From positions 1 through 64,000 of the forward strand of contig NZ_CDDH01000085.1 of NCBI RefSeq assembly GCF_000819725.1: a DNA stretch of 64,000 nucleotides, written 5' to 3'. Below are positions 15,887-25,396 of the stretch, piece by piece (position 1 is the first letter of the stretch; every line of letters begins with the position of its first letter). The translations under genes and the position numbers were made by a program. The stretch comes from Aeromonas australiensis (GTDB lineage Bacteria; Pseudomonadota; Gammaproteobacteria; Enterobacterales; Aeromonadaceae). The notes under the pieces were generated by a model. It made no database searches. It was not told the origin of the DNA and saw nothing but the letters and a program-made list of their open reading frames with translations.

Positions 15887-16552
15887 CTATAGCATTTTCC
15901 ATAAAGTCAGCATAATCGCCAAGCTTCCAATCACATATGGGCCAATAAGATCCAAATTCTCTCGATACTTAAAAAATGCTGAAGATTGATATTTTAATTC
16001 ATATGAAAGTAACTTAATATATTTTTTACGCGTCCATTTATCATTAAACTTTGTTAATTTAATCAACTTTTCAAATTGATGTGTCTCGCCATCTTCATCT
16101 ATGTGATAAGAGGGGAATATTAGTGCCCTTTTAAATATTCCAGATACGTAATACTTAGATTCTTGTATACCAGGCTCATCGCTCCCAGAAAACTCCACAG
16201 CAGGCCCTAATAAACCACGTACATCTTCCATAACAACGTCATAGTAAAACACATTTCGGTCTTCAAGCATTCGACCAGACCATAGATTGTAAAGCTCTTC
16301 ATGATAACTATGTGCATATGCGTAGTAACGAATTAGAAGGTACACAACCGATAAAAGTAAAAAAACATTCAAGCCAGACTGATTTTCAAATTCAATTTTA
16401 AATATAAATGTATTTGCTTCTTTGAATGTCGCACCAGTAAAGTCAATGGCTAACATCAAAACAGATAGTAAAACCAATAGTTTCCTTTTACTCTGTAAGC
16501 CTGTATCTTCATCAATCCTCTTCCTATAACTCAATAAATTTTCGCTTAACAT
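15887..16552 (-). CDS. AT-rich orphan membrane protein of unknown function
   Basis: A 221-residue protein that I do not recognise. It has two membrane segments near the N terminus (LLVLLSVLMLAIDFTGATF and LNVFLLLSVVYLLIRYYAYA) and one at the extreme C terminus (LIGPYVIGSLAIMLTLWKML). A soluble, Tyr- and Lys-rich domain of about 120 residues lies between them. Base composition and codon use are strikingly AT-rich compared with every neighbour, which points to recent transfer. It is wedged between the fdh operon and fdhD, next to an inverted-repeat element, and faces the same way as the fdh operon. The ribosome site (TAGG, eight bases before the ATG) is modest. Confidence 0.75.
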   Translation of the reverse strand: MLSENLLSYRKRIDEDTGLQSKRKLLVLLSVLMLAIDFTGATFKEANTFIFKIEFENQSGLNVFLLLSVVYLLIRYYAYAHSYHEELYNLWSGRMLEDRNVFYYDVVMEDVRGLLGPAVEFSGSDEPGIQESKYYVSGIFKRALIFPSYHIDEDGETHQFEKLIKLTKFNDKWTRKKYIKLLSYELKYQSSAFFKYRENLDLIGPYVIGSLAIMLTLWKML

Positions 16553-16727
16553 TACGAACCTATCACCCTTGCTTTTGTAAAATAAAACACAAACAAATTA
16601 AATATTTATACCTAATGAATAAACTTTATCATACGAACTCATACAGAACCCAATAAAAAGTGATATTTTGATCGATTTTTGCAAAACACAATATGTTTAC
16701 CTACAACGATAATTTTCTTTTAACAAT

Positions 16728-16744
16728 CTGGAACAAAACTTGCT
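16728..16744 (+). promoter_or_regulatory. Sigma54 (-24/-12) promoter of fdhD
   Basis: CTGGAAC-N5-TTGCT matches the RpoN consensus YTGGCAC-N5-TTGCW with one change (GGAAC for GGCAC), and GG and GC are 12 bases apart. The predicted start is near 16755, 33 bases before the fdhD ATG. The upstream DNA is AT-rich, and I found no copy of the GGGACATTTT block in it. Confidence 0.65.
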
Positions 16745-16787
16745 GTATCCCTCCCCTTAGATCCCGGCAACCGGTCGCGAGGGGCCC

Positions 16788-17645
16788 ATGACACCGACCT
16801 TTATCAAAAGCAATGCTGCAGCCCAGCTCACCATGGCCGTCGAGGTGATGGATGAGCAGGGCACGCTGCAAACCCGCCAAATCGCCTGTGAGCGGCCACT
16901 GACGGTCTACCTCAACTGGAAGGAGATAGTAACCCTGATGACGCTGGGGGCCCGCCCCGAGGCGCTGGTGCTGGGTTATCTGAAAAATCAGGGCTTTATC
17001 GAGGACATTGCAGCCATAGAGTCGGTGATTGTCGACTGGGAGAGCGAGGCCGCCGCCGTGGTGAGCAGTCAGCAGGCCGCCGATCTCGACAAATCCTTGG
17101 AGAAGAAGACGGTCACCTCCGGCTGCGGTCAGGGCACTATGTATGGCAGCGTGATGAAGAAGCTCGAAGGGGTGGTCTTGGCGGCGCCCGAGCTTAAACA
17201 GAGCACCCTCTACGCCCTGCTCAAGGCGCTGTCGGCCCATAACGAAACCTACAAGATTGCGGGAGCCGTCCATGGCTGCGCCATCTGTCGCGGCAGCGAA
17301 ATCCTCTCCTTTGTCGAGGATGTGGGACGCCACAATGCGGTGGATACCCTGGCGGGCGAGCTATGGATGCGCGGCGAGAGTGGCCACGACAAGATCTTCT
17401 ACACCACAGGGCGGCTCACCTCGGAGATGGTGATCAAGGTGGCGCAGATGGGCATTCCAGTGCTGCTGTCACGCTCCGGCGTTACCCAGATGGGGCTGGA
17501 CCTGGCCCGCCAGCTCGGCATCACCATGATTGCCCGCGCCAAGGGGCGCCATTTCGAGGTATTCAGCGGTCACGACCATATGGTGCTGGACGAGAAGCCG
17601 CCGGTGCTGGCGCCCAGTCCGGCCGGTCGCGGGATGCGGGACTAA
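16788..17645 (+). CDS. fdhD: Formate dehydrogenase accessory sulfurtransferase FdhD (variant cysteine arrangement)
   Basis: A 285-residue cytoplasmic protein. FdhD passes sulfur from IscS to the molybdenum cofactor before it is inserted into formate dehydrogenase. Family landmarks are TSGCGQGTMYG around residue 113, EDVGRHNAVDTLAG around 177-190 and TTGRLTSEMVIKVAQMGIPV. In E. coli the first motif is CGVC; here the second Cys is Gly (C113-G-Q-G), while a new pair, C164 and C167, appears in GAVHGCAICRGSE. The ATG follows a GAGGGG site. A regulator gene follows after 3 nt, and a sigma54-like promoter precedes it. It serves the formate dehydrogenase encoded to the left. Confidence 0.93.
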   Translation: MTPTFIKSNAAAQLTMAVEVMDEQGTLQTRQIACERPLTVYLNWKEIVTLMTLGARPEALVLGYLKNQGFIEDIAAIESVIVDWESEAAAVVSSQQAADLDKSLEKKTVTSGCGQGTMYGSVMKKLEGVVLAAPELKQSTLYALLKALSAHNETYKIAGAVHGCAICRGSEILSFVEDVGRHNAVDTLAGELWMRGESGHDKIFYTTGRLTSEMVIKVAQMGIPVLLSRSGVTQMGLDLARQLGITMIARAKGRHFEVFSGHDHMVLDEKPPVLAPSPAGRGMRD

Positions 17646-17648
17646 GCC

Positions 17649-18527
17649 ATGAACGAGTTTATGAACGTGAAGCAGGTGGCGGAATACCTCGATCTCAACG
17701 AGAAGAAGGTCTACCAGCTCGCCAACGAGGCGCGTATCCCCGCCACCAAGGCGACCGGTAAGTGGCTGTTTCCCCGCTCCCTGCTCGACCGCTGGCTGCT
17801 CGGCAGTTGCCATGAGGGGGTGATGAACGACCGGCTGCTGCTGGCAGGCTCGGACGATGTGCTGCTGCACTACGCCAGCAGCCGCTTGGCCCGGCAGCTC
17901 GGCACCCAGGCTCTGGTGGGCTACACCCCGTGCGGCACCCGTCAGGGGCTGGCGATGCTGGCGCGCGGCCATGTGGAGATCGTAGCCATCCACTGGGGGC
18001 AGGCCGAGGAGGCGCACCTGCGCCACCCGGCGCTGGTGCAGCAGTATCAGGGCCACCGACAATGGGTGATCGTTCATGGATTTCGCCGGGTGCAGGGGCT
18101 GGTACTGCGCCGGGGCTTGCAACCCAAAGAGGCGAAAGAGGCGCTCGACTGGCGCTGGGCCATGCGTCAGGAGGGGGCTGGCAGCCAGCGCGCCCTGCAG
18201 GAGTGGCTGCAAACCCAAGGGGAGTCGCTGACCCGGCTGGAGCGCACCCTCGAGGTCAACAGCGAGCGGGAGCTGGCCGCCGCCATCAGCCGCGGCGATG
18301 CGGATGTCGGGCCCGGCGCCCAGAGTACCGCCACCGAGTTTGGCCTCGGCTTTATGCCCTTGTCGCAGGAGTGCTTCGATCTGGTGATGCCGCAGGGAGT
18401 CTTCTTTCGCACCCTGCTGCAGCAGTTGATCGGCTGGCTACAATCCCCCGAGGGGCGCGAGCTGGCGGCCCGCCTCGGCGGCTATGACCTGACCCAGAGC
18501 GGCAAGCTGGTGTGGAGCCCGCAGTAA
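17649..18527 (+). CDS. HTH regulator fused to a periplasmic-binding-protein-like domain
   Basis: A 292-residue protein. Residues 1-50 form an excisionase/MerR-like helix-turn-helix (MNVKQVAEYLDLNEKKVYQL, then IPATKATGKWLFPRSLLDRW). Residues 60-290 form a PBP-like domain with no signal peptide (LLLAGSDDVLLHYASSRLAR; GDADVGPGAQSTATEFGLGF). Such fusions are thought to sense small ligands in the cytoplasm, and related domains occur in molybdate/tungstate-linked regulators. It sits 3 nt after fdhD and a terminator follows, so the two form an operon. It probably controls formate dehydrogenase or cofactor genes in response to oxyanion or cofactor supply; this is inference from position. Confidence 0.85.
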   Translation: MNEFMNVKQVAEYLDLNEKKVYQLANEARIPATKATGKWLFPRSLLDRWLLGSCHEGVMNDRLLLAGSDDVLLHYASSRLARQLGTQALVGYTPCGTRQGLAMLARGHVEIVAIHWGQAEEAHLRHPALVQQYQGHRQWVIVHGFRRVQGLVLRRGLQPKEAKEALDWRWAMRQEGAGSQRALQEWLQTQGESLTRLERTLEVNSERELAAAISRGDADVGPGAQSTATEFGLGFMPLSQECFDLVMPQGVFFRTLLQQLIGWLQSPEGRELAARLGGYDLTQSGKLVWSPQ

Positions 18528-18549
18528 ATAACCACTCACCCACCGACAA

Positions 18550-18585
18550 AACAGCCCGTCAACCATGTTGACGGGCTGTTGTTAT
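18550..18585. terminator. Bidirectional terminator, fdhD operon / sensor kinase
   Basis: A 14-bp perfect stem (AACAGCCCGTCAAC, loop CAT, GTTGACGGGCTGTT) at 18550-18580 lies between the rightward fdhD-regulator operon and the leftward kinase gene. A short T-containing tail follows on each strand. Confidence 0.82.
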
Positions 18586-18607
18586 CACGGGCCTTTTTAT
18601 AACAGCA

Positions 18608-20710
18608 TCAATCGCTTGTCTCACGCCCCTCGGCATTGAGGGCGATGCGCCACCCTTCCAGTTTCGCGGGCTCACTGCCGCTTGGCAGCAGGGCGTGGCT
18701 GCGCAGCCGCACGGTAAAGCAGCTCCCCTGCCCCGGGGTTGAGTCCACCAAGAGCTCGCCGCCCCAGCGACTGATGATGCGGTGACTCAGGGCCAGCCCC
18801 AGACCGGTGCCGGTGGCGCGGGTGGTGAAGAAGGGGTCGAAGATCTTGTCGATAATGGCCGCCTCGATGCCGCTGCCGTTATCGATCACCCGTACCTCGG
18901 CCCCGCGCAACTGACCCAGTTCATCGACCCAGTCGCGGCTCTCGACCCGGATCTCCCCCAGCTCCCCCAGCGCGTGGCTGGCGTTGACCAGCAGGTTGAT
19001 CAGCACCTGTAGCAGCTGCTGACGATCCGCCTCGATGGGCTGCTGGGCCCTGAGATCGGCCACCAGCTCCACCTGCTGCTGGCGCAAGGCGGAACGCACC
19101 AGGGTCAGGCTCTCCTCGATGATGGGGTTAAGGTGCTGCCACACCGGCGCCGTCTCGTAGTCGCCGGGGCGCGAATATTGCAGCAGGCTGCGGGTGATGG
19201 CACGAATGCGCTCGATCTGGGCCAGCACCAGTGCCAGCTCCTCGCTAACCGGTTCGGCCGCCTCCCCCAGCTCCAGCTTCATCAGCTCCACATTGCCGAG
19301 GATCACCGCCAAGGGGTTGTTGATCTCGTGGGCCACCCCGGCCGAGAGCTCGCCAAGGGCCGCCAGCTTCTCGCTGATGAGCAACTGCTGGCGCGCCTCG
19401 GTCAGCATATGAATATGCTCTTCCAGCTCGGCGGTCTTCTGCTCAAGGCGTTGGGTACGTTCGGCCACCTTCTGCTCCAGCTCGTCGGCGCTGCGAGCCA
19501 TCTGCTGCTGATGCGCTTCTTGCCTGTCCAGCATGGCGTCAAACTGGCGACCGAGCTGGGCCAGCTCGTGGTCGGGATCGAGGGCCAGCGGGCCGATTCG
19601 AGCGGACTCCCCGGCCTGCACCTGCCGCACCACCTTGTGCATCCGCTCGATGGGGGAGAAGAGATCCCGCGCGCCGCGATAGACCAGCAGGCCGGAGAGC
19701 AGCAACAGCAGCACCACGCCGGAACCCAGCTCCACCAGATTGGTGAGGTAGGTGCGGATGATGGGCCACTCGAGAAAGCCGACATAGAGCATGCCGAGCC
19801 GCTCGCCCCTGGCTCCCAGCAGCGGCTCGTAACCCGAGACATACCAGGCGTCGTGGACGAAGGCGCGGTCAACCCACATCTCCCCTCGACCCAGCACCTG
19901 CTCGCGCACTGGTGGTGAGACCCGGGTGCCCACCGCCCGGCCCACCTGACGGCTGCTGCTGACCGGCACATTGGTGCTCACCCGCAGATCGTCGAGAAAC
20001 AGGGTAACGGTGCCGACACTGCCATCCGGCAGGGTGTTTTTGGCAAATACCTGCCCCTTGAGCTCATCCACCAGCCGGGTGCTGCCGTTGACAAGCTCGC
20101 CCCCCTCCAGCACCGCCCAGAGCGATCCGTCGCGGCCCATCACAGGGGTCAGTGACAGACTGATCAGCCCCCTCTCCTCCACCACTTTGGTGCCATCCCG
20201 CAGCCACAGCACGGCCCGCTTGGCCAGTTGCGGGGAGAGGGCGAGCATCTCCTGCTGCGACCAGACCACAAAGTGACTGACGCTGCGCCCGGCCGTGAGG
20301 GCGGCGCGCTCCTGCACCGTCAGCTGATCCAGCTCGGGGCCACGGCGCAAGCGCAGAAAATCGAGGCCATAGTTGGCCGCCAGCGGCATCACCCAGTCAT
20401 GGAGCTGATCCGGCGATTCCCGCAGCCGCAGTTGAAAGGCCCAGGCATCGCGCAGATGCTCCAGACGCTCGCTCTGGCGCTGCTGCTGCACCCTGATGGC
20501 GTGGTGGGCCACCCCGAGATCGCTGCGCACCGTGGTGAGCAGGTTCTGCCAGCTGTAAGTGAGGGTCCAGTAGAGGGTGAGCGCGATCATGCCCACCAGA
20601 GTGAGCATGATGGGCACCGAGGTGAGCAGCAGCAGGCGCCAGCGCACCTTGGTGCGCACGCAACGGGGCAACAGGGCCCGCATACTGCGGGAGATCAGGG
20701 TCAGTTTCAT
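18608..20710 (-). CDS. Cache-domain sensor histidine kinase
   Basis: A 700-residue membrane sensor kinase. A first membrane span (about 24-50) is followed by a periplasmic region of about 275 residues whose last part (GEMWVDRAFVHDAWYVSGYE, then LGMLYVGFLE) looks like a single-Cache sensor domain. A second span follows (about 326-344), then HAMP, a coiled coil (about 395-445), and a HisKA domain with the phosphorylated His at about 461 (GELSAGVAHEINNPLAVILG). The C terminus is an HATPase with N, G1 and G2 boxes (VLINLLVNASHAL, VIDNGSGI, GTGLGLALSHRI). The start is the ATG at 20710; the upstream GTG has poorer spacing. It is encoded 25 bases after the sigma54-type regulator, its evident partner. 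The signal is unknown; formate or tungstate/molybdate status are guesses from context. Confidence 0.9.
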   Translation of the reverse strand: MKLTLISRSMRALLPRCVRTKVRWRLLLLTSVPIMLTLVGMIALTLYWTLTYSWQNLLTTVRSDLGVAHHAIRVQQQRQSERLEHLRDAWAFQLRLRESPDQLHDWVMPLAANYGLDFLRLRRGPELDQLTVQERAALTAGRSVSHFVVWSQQEMLALSPQLAKRAVLWLRDGTKVVEERGLISLSLTPVMGRDGSLWAVLEGGELVNGSTRLVDELKGQVFAKNTLPDGSVGTVTLFLDDLRVSTNVPVSSSRQVGRAVGTRVSPPVREQVLGRGEMWVDRAFVHDAWYVSGYEPLLGARGERLGMLYVGFLEWPIIRTYLTNLVELGSGVVLLLLLSGLLVYRGARDLFSPIERMHKVVRQVQAGESARIGPLALDPDHELAQLGRQFDAMLDRQEAHQQQMARSADELEQKVAERTQRLEQKTAELEEHIHMLTEARQQLLISEKLAALGELSAGVAHEINNPLAVILGNVELMKLELGEAAEPVSEELALVLAQIERIRAITRSLLQYSRPGDYETAPVWQHLNPIIEESLTLVRSALRQQQVELVADLRAQQPIEADRQQLLQVLINLLVNASHALGELGEIRVESRDWVDELGQLRGAEVRVIDNGSGIEAAIIDKIFDPFFTTRATGTGLGLALSHRIISRWGGELLVDSTPGQGSCFTVRLRSHALLPSGSEPAKLEGWRIALNAEGRETSD

Positions 20711-20735
20711 CGCCACCCCATCCAGTCAGCCTTCC

Positions 20736-22091
<1,356 letters not shown>

Positions 22092-22123
22092 GAAAATAAT
22101 ACCTCGAAGGCAGAGAGGGTCGG

Positions 22124-22165
22124 AAAATGTCCCGATAACCGGAACCTTTGTGGGACATTTTGTCC
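22124..22165. promoter_or_regulatory. Paired enhancer-like sites (candidate response-regulator binding sites), tup side
   Basis: AAAATGTCCCGAT (22124-22136) and TGGGACATTTTGTCC (22151-22165) repeat exactly the two blocks at 14344-14384, in swapped order. Their centres (22126 and 22159) are 33 bases apart, about three helical turns. They lie 152 and 185 bases upstream of the predicted sigma54 start of tupA, and 33 bases ahead of the regulator's own start codon. Confidence 0.72.
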
Positions 22166-22282
22166 TCCCCGCAGCAAAAGCACCAACACCAATTATTAAA
22201 AGCGATAACAAGCTCACCTAATTGATTCTAATAAGCTTCTGTTTTTAAACGGCAAACCGTGAATGCAGCGGCAAAGGAACAG

Positions 22283-22300
22283 TTTGGCACCCCGCTTGCT
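22283..22300 (+). promoter_or_regulatory. Sigma54 (-24/-12) promoter of the tup-mob-moe operon
   Basis: TTTGGCAC-N5-TTGCT is an almost perfect RpoN promoter, with GG at 22286-22287 and GC at 22298-22299. The predicted start is near 22311, 35 bases before the tupA ATG at 22346. Enhancer-like sites lie upstream at a typical distance, with an AT-rich stretch between that could bend. Confidence 0.85.
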
Positions 22301-22345
22301 TACTCTTGCCCTCTCCTCATCCACCCTGAAAAAAGTTGCATCACG

Positions 22346-23188
22346 ATGACGATAAAAACCAGCCTCAAACGTTTTGCCCTCTCCCTCGCTGCCAGCCTGC
22401 TGATCGCCGGTGCGGCCCACGCCGACGCGGATACTAATGCCACAAAAGCGCCGATCCGCCTCGCCACCACCACCAGCACCGAGCAGTCCGGTCTGCTGGG
22501 CTGGCTGCTGCCCCAGTTCACCAAAGAGACCGGTTATCCGGTGCAGGTGATGGCGGCCGGTACCGGCCAGAGCCTGAAGATGGGCGAGAATGGCGATGCG
22601 GATCTGGTGATGACCCACGCCCCCTCTGCCGAGAAGAAGTTTGTCGATGCGGGCTTTGGCATCGAGCCGGTGCACCTGATGTATAACGACTTCGTTATCG
22701 TCGGCCCGGCCAAAGACCCGGCGGGTCTCGGCAAACTGCACGACGCGGCCAAGGGGCTGCAAGCCATCAAGGAGCAGGGCCAGACCTTTATCTCCCGCGG
22801 TGACGAGTCCGGTACCCACATCAAGGAGCAGACCCTGTGGCAGGCCGCTGACGTCAAACCCGAGTTTGCCGGTTACAAGTCCATCGGCCAGGGGATGGGC
22901 CCGACCCTGACCATGGCCTCGGAGCTGGGTGCCTACACCCTGACCGACCGCGGCACCTGGCTCGCCTACCAGAGCAAGCTGGATCTCGCCGTACTGCTGG
23001 AGGGTGACAAGCGCCTGTTCAACCCCTATCAGGTGATCCTGGTCAACCCCAAGCGCTACCCGGATCTCAACACCGAAGGGGCTCGCACCCTGAAGAACTG
23101 GCTGGTCTCAGAGCATGGCCAGAAGCTGATCGGCGACTTCAAGGTGGCGGGTCAGGCGCTGTTTGTGGCGGATGCCAACACCAAGTAA
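22346..23188 (+). CDS. tupA: Tungstate ABC transporter substrate-binding protein TupA
   Basis: A 280-residue periplasmic protein with a signal peptide (MTIKTSLKRFALSLAASLLI, cleaved near AHA). It carries the TupA motif TTTSTEQSGLL directly after the mature N terminus, and the conserved oxyanion-binding segment ISRGDESGTHIKEQTLW. TupA proteins bind tungstate very tightly, with weaker molybdate binding. I chose the ATG at 22346 because it begins the signal peptide and lies downstream of the predicted sigma54 start; a longer frame would begin upstream of that promoter. It is first in an operon with tupB, tupC, mobA and mobB-moeA, so metal uptake and cofactor synthesis are co-expressed. Confidence 0.93.
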   Translation: MTIKTSLKRFALSLAASLLIAGAAHADADTNATKAPIRLATTTSTEQSGLLGWLLPQFTKETGYPVQVMAAGTGQSLKMGENGDADLVMTHAPSAEKKFVDAGFGIEPVHLMYNDFVIVGPAKDPAGLGKLHDAAKGLQAIKEQGQTFISRGDESGTHIKEQTLWQAADVKPEFAGYKSIGQGMGPTLTMASELGAYTLTDRGTWLAYQSKLDLAVLLEGDKRLFNPYQVILVNPKRYPDLNTEGARTLKNWLVSEHGQKLIGDFKVAGQALFVADANTK

Positions 23189-23267
23189 TGCCCGCACCGA
23201 CCGACATGGTGGCGCAGCTGGCCTTCCCCCTGCGCGACTCGTCCTGCACTATGGAGAGAGAGGTCTG

Positions 23268-23969
23268 ATGCCGACGCTGCTTGACACGACATTAGCGGCC
23301 CTCGCCCTGCTGTTCAGTGGTGACACCGAACTGTGGCAGGTGGTGGGGGTCTCCTTCTCCGTCTCCGGCATAGCCCTGCTGCTGGTGCTGCTGCCCGCCT
23401 TGCTGCTGGGCTTTGCCCTGGCCTATCTGCCGCTGCCCGGCCGCTGGCTCTGGCTCTCCTGCATCAATACCCTGCAATCGGTGCCGACCGTGGTGATTGG
23501 CCTCTTGCTCTACATGCTGCTGTCGCGGGCCGGCCCCTTTGGCGACTGGAAGCTGCTCTTTACCCAGCAGGCGATGGTGGTGGGGCAGATGCTGATCGCC
23601 TTTCCGGTGATCGCCACCATGGCCCACGCGGCGTTTGTCCAGAGCGACCGCCGCGCCTGGGAGACTGCCCTGACCCTCGGGGTCTCCTGGCCCAAGGCGC
23701 TGATCGGCCTGATGCACGAGTGCCGCTTTGGCCTGCTGGCCGCCATCATCGGCGCCTTCAGCCGCATCGTCACCGAGGTGGGCTGCTCCATGATGGTGGG
23801 GGGCAATATCCTGCACTTTACCCGCAACATCCCCACCGCCATCGCGCTGGAGACCCAGAAAGGGGCCTTCACCCAGGGTGTGGCCCTCGGCATAGTGCTG
23901 CTCACTCTCGCCCTCTTGCTCAACCTGCTGCTGACGGCCTGTCGCGGCCACAGCTATCTGAAGAACTGA
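23268..23969 (+). CDS. tupB: Tungstate ABC transporter permease TupB
   Basis: A 233-residue inner-membrane permease with about five to six membrane segments. The EAA loop is present as ETALTLGVSWPKALIGLMHE around residues 128-147. The segment FSRIVTEVGCSMMVGGNILH is typical of TupB. The chosen ATG follows a GGAGAGAGAGG stretch and begins the protein properly (MPTLLDTTLAALALLFSGDT); a longer frame overlapping tupA has no ribosome site. The last 30 bases of the gene are duplicated 81 bases downstream, in the gap before tupC. Confidence 0.92.
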   Translation: MPTLLDTTLAALALLFSGDTELWQVVGVSFSVSGIALLLVLLPALLLGFALAYLPLPGRWLWLSCINTLQSVPTVVIGLLLYMLLSRAGPFGDWKLLFTQQAMVVGQMLIAFPVIATMAHAAFVQSDRRAWETALTLGVSWPKALIGLMHECRFGLLAAIIGAFSRIVTEVGCSMMVGGNILHFTRNIPTAIALETQKGAFTQGVALGIVLLTLALLLNLLLTACRGHSYLKN

Positions 23970-24055
23970 CCATGGCACAGCGCATTGTTAGCCATTACCG
24001 AATGCTGCTGACCCTATCTCTGGCACGGCCACAGCTATCTGAAGAACTGACCATG
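23945..24055 (+). repeat. 30-bp direct duplication at the tupB-tupC junction
   Basis: The 30 bases at 23945-23974, covering the tupB C-terminal codons, its stop and the following CCATG, recur exactly at 24026-24055. The offset is 81 bases. It looks like a tandem-duplication scar of the tupB end. The second copy would add a stray stop and ATG ahead of tupC without altering either protein. Confidence 0.9.
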
Positions 24056-24084
24056 CCCCCACTGTGCATCAACAGGAGTACCCC

Positions 24085-24780
24085 ATGGCCCTGACCGCCC
24101 AGCAACTCACCATGCGCTTTGGCGAGCGCCAGCTGTTCGCGATTGACCGGCTCGCCATCGCACCGGGGGATGCCATCTGGCTGCATGGAGCCAACGGGGT
24201 GGGCAAGACCACCTTGCTCAAGATCCTGGCGGGGCTGCTGGCCCCCACCCGCGGCCACACCAATCTGCCGGGGCGCTGGCAACAGCGGCTCAACCGGCTG
24301 CTCAAGCGGGATCTGGGGCCGGGCCGGGTCACCTATCTGCACCAGACCCCCTATCTGTTCGATCGCACGGTGCACGACAACGTCGCCTGGGCGCTCGATA
24401 AACAGCTCGGCAGCGAGATCCGGGTGTTTGAGGCGCTGCGCCGGGTCGAGCTGGAGGGGCTGGCGCGGGAGCACATCAGCATTTTGTCCGGTGGCGAACG
24501 GCAACGGCTGGCGATGGCACGCGCCTGGGCGCTGCAACCGGCCTTTCTGCTGATGGATGAGCCCACCGCCAATCTCGACACACATTCGGTTGCCCTGATG
24601 GCCGCATTGGCGCAAGATCTGCGGGAACATGGCAGCGGCCTGGTCGTCATCAGCCACCAGAGCAACGCATTGACCGACCTGTGCGAGCGGCAATGGACCC
24701 TCGCCCGTGGCCAGCTGCAAGAGACGACCCCTTTAAAAATCATCGAGCGACATGACTTCAAAAAGCGACAGCCACTCTGA
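24085..24780 (+). CDS. tupC: Tungstate ABC transporter ATP-binding protein TupC
   Basis: A 231-residue ABC ATPase. Walker A is GANGVGKTTL near residues 34-43, the signature is LSGGERQRLAMARAW, and Walker B is FLLMDEPTANLD, followed by the switch His in VVISHQSNAL. It is shorter than ModC and lacks the molybdate-binding TOBE extension, as expected of TupC. The ATG at 24085 has AGGAG six bases upstream; an in-frame ATG seven codons earlier has no such site. The 3' end overlaps mobA by 29 bases. Confidence 0.92.
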   Translation: MALTAQQLTMRFGERQLFAIDRLAIAPGDAIWLHGANGVGKTTLLKILAGLLAPTRGHTNLPGRWQQRLNRLLKRDLGPGRVTYLHQTPYLFDRTVHDNVAWALDKQLGSEIRVFEALRRVELEGLAREHISILSGGERQRLAMARAWALQPAFLLMDEPTANLDTHSVALMAALAQDLREHGSGLVVISHQSNALTDLCERQWTLARGQLQETTPLKIIERHDFKKRQPL

Positions 24781-25396
24781 TCCCGTTGCCGTATCAGCAG
24801 TGATCCTGGCAGGAGGCCGCGCCACCCGGATGGGGGGCGAAGACAAGGGATGGGTAGCACTGGCAGGACGCCCTCTTATCGACCATGTTTTGGCACGGCT
24901 GCGCCCCCAGGTGGATGAGGTGCTGATCAACGCCAACCGCAATCAGCCCCGCTATCAGGCGCTGGCCCCGGTCATCTGCGATGACAACAACGACTATCTC
25001 GGCCCGCTGGCGGGCATGCAGGCGGGCCTTGCTGCCGCCCGTCACGACTGGGTGCTGTTTGTCCCCTGCGATGGCCCCGCCCTGCCGCTGGATCTGATGA
25101 GCCGCTTTCGCGCCGCCCTGACCCCGGATACCGAGCTGGTGGTAGCCCACGATGGCGACTGGCTGCAACCCGTGGTGGCCCTGCTGCACAAATCCCTGCT
25201 CCCCTCCCTCACCGCTGCGCTGGCAGAGGGAGAGCGCAAAATCGATATCTGGTTTGCCCGCCACCATATGGCGGTGGTGAGCTTTGCCGATCAGCCGGAT
25301 GCCTTTATCAATCTCAACAGCCCGGACGAGCTGGCCGCCTACGAGGCCCGTCTGCTTGCCCCGGCTATCGACCCCCAACAAGGAGTCACCTCATGA
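24752..25396 (+). CDS. mobA: Molybdenum cofactor guanylyltransferase MobA
   Basis: A 214-residue enzyme that joins GMP from GTP to molybdopterin (Mo or W form), giving the bis-MGD cofactor required by the formate dehydrogenase upstream. The nucleotide-binding signature LAGGRATRMGGEDKG is at about residues 19-33, with CDDNNDYLGPLAGMQAGLAA and FVPCDGPALP as further MobA landmarks. It overlaps the end of tupC by 29 bases and its own stop overlaps the next gene (ATGA), so the three are translationally linked. Confidence 0.95.
   Translation: MTSKSDSHSDPVAVSAVILAGGRATRMGGEDKGWVALAGRPLIDHVLARLRPQVDEVLINANRNQPRYQALAPVICDDNNDYLGPLAGMQAGLAAARHDWVLFVPCDGPALPLDLMSRFRAALTPDTELVVAHDGDWLQPVVALLHKSLLPSLTAALAEGERKIDIWFARHHMAVVSFADQPDAFINLNSPDELAAYEARLLAPAIDPQQGVTS

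Noticed and set aside
22259-22345. 29-codon N-terminal extension of tupA
   Set aside because: It would start upstream of the predicted sigma54 transcription start and place non-hydrophobic residues before the signal peptide.
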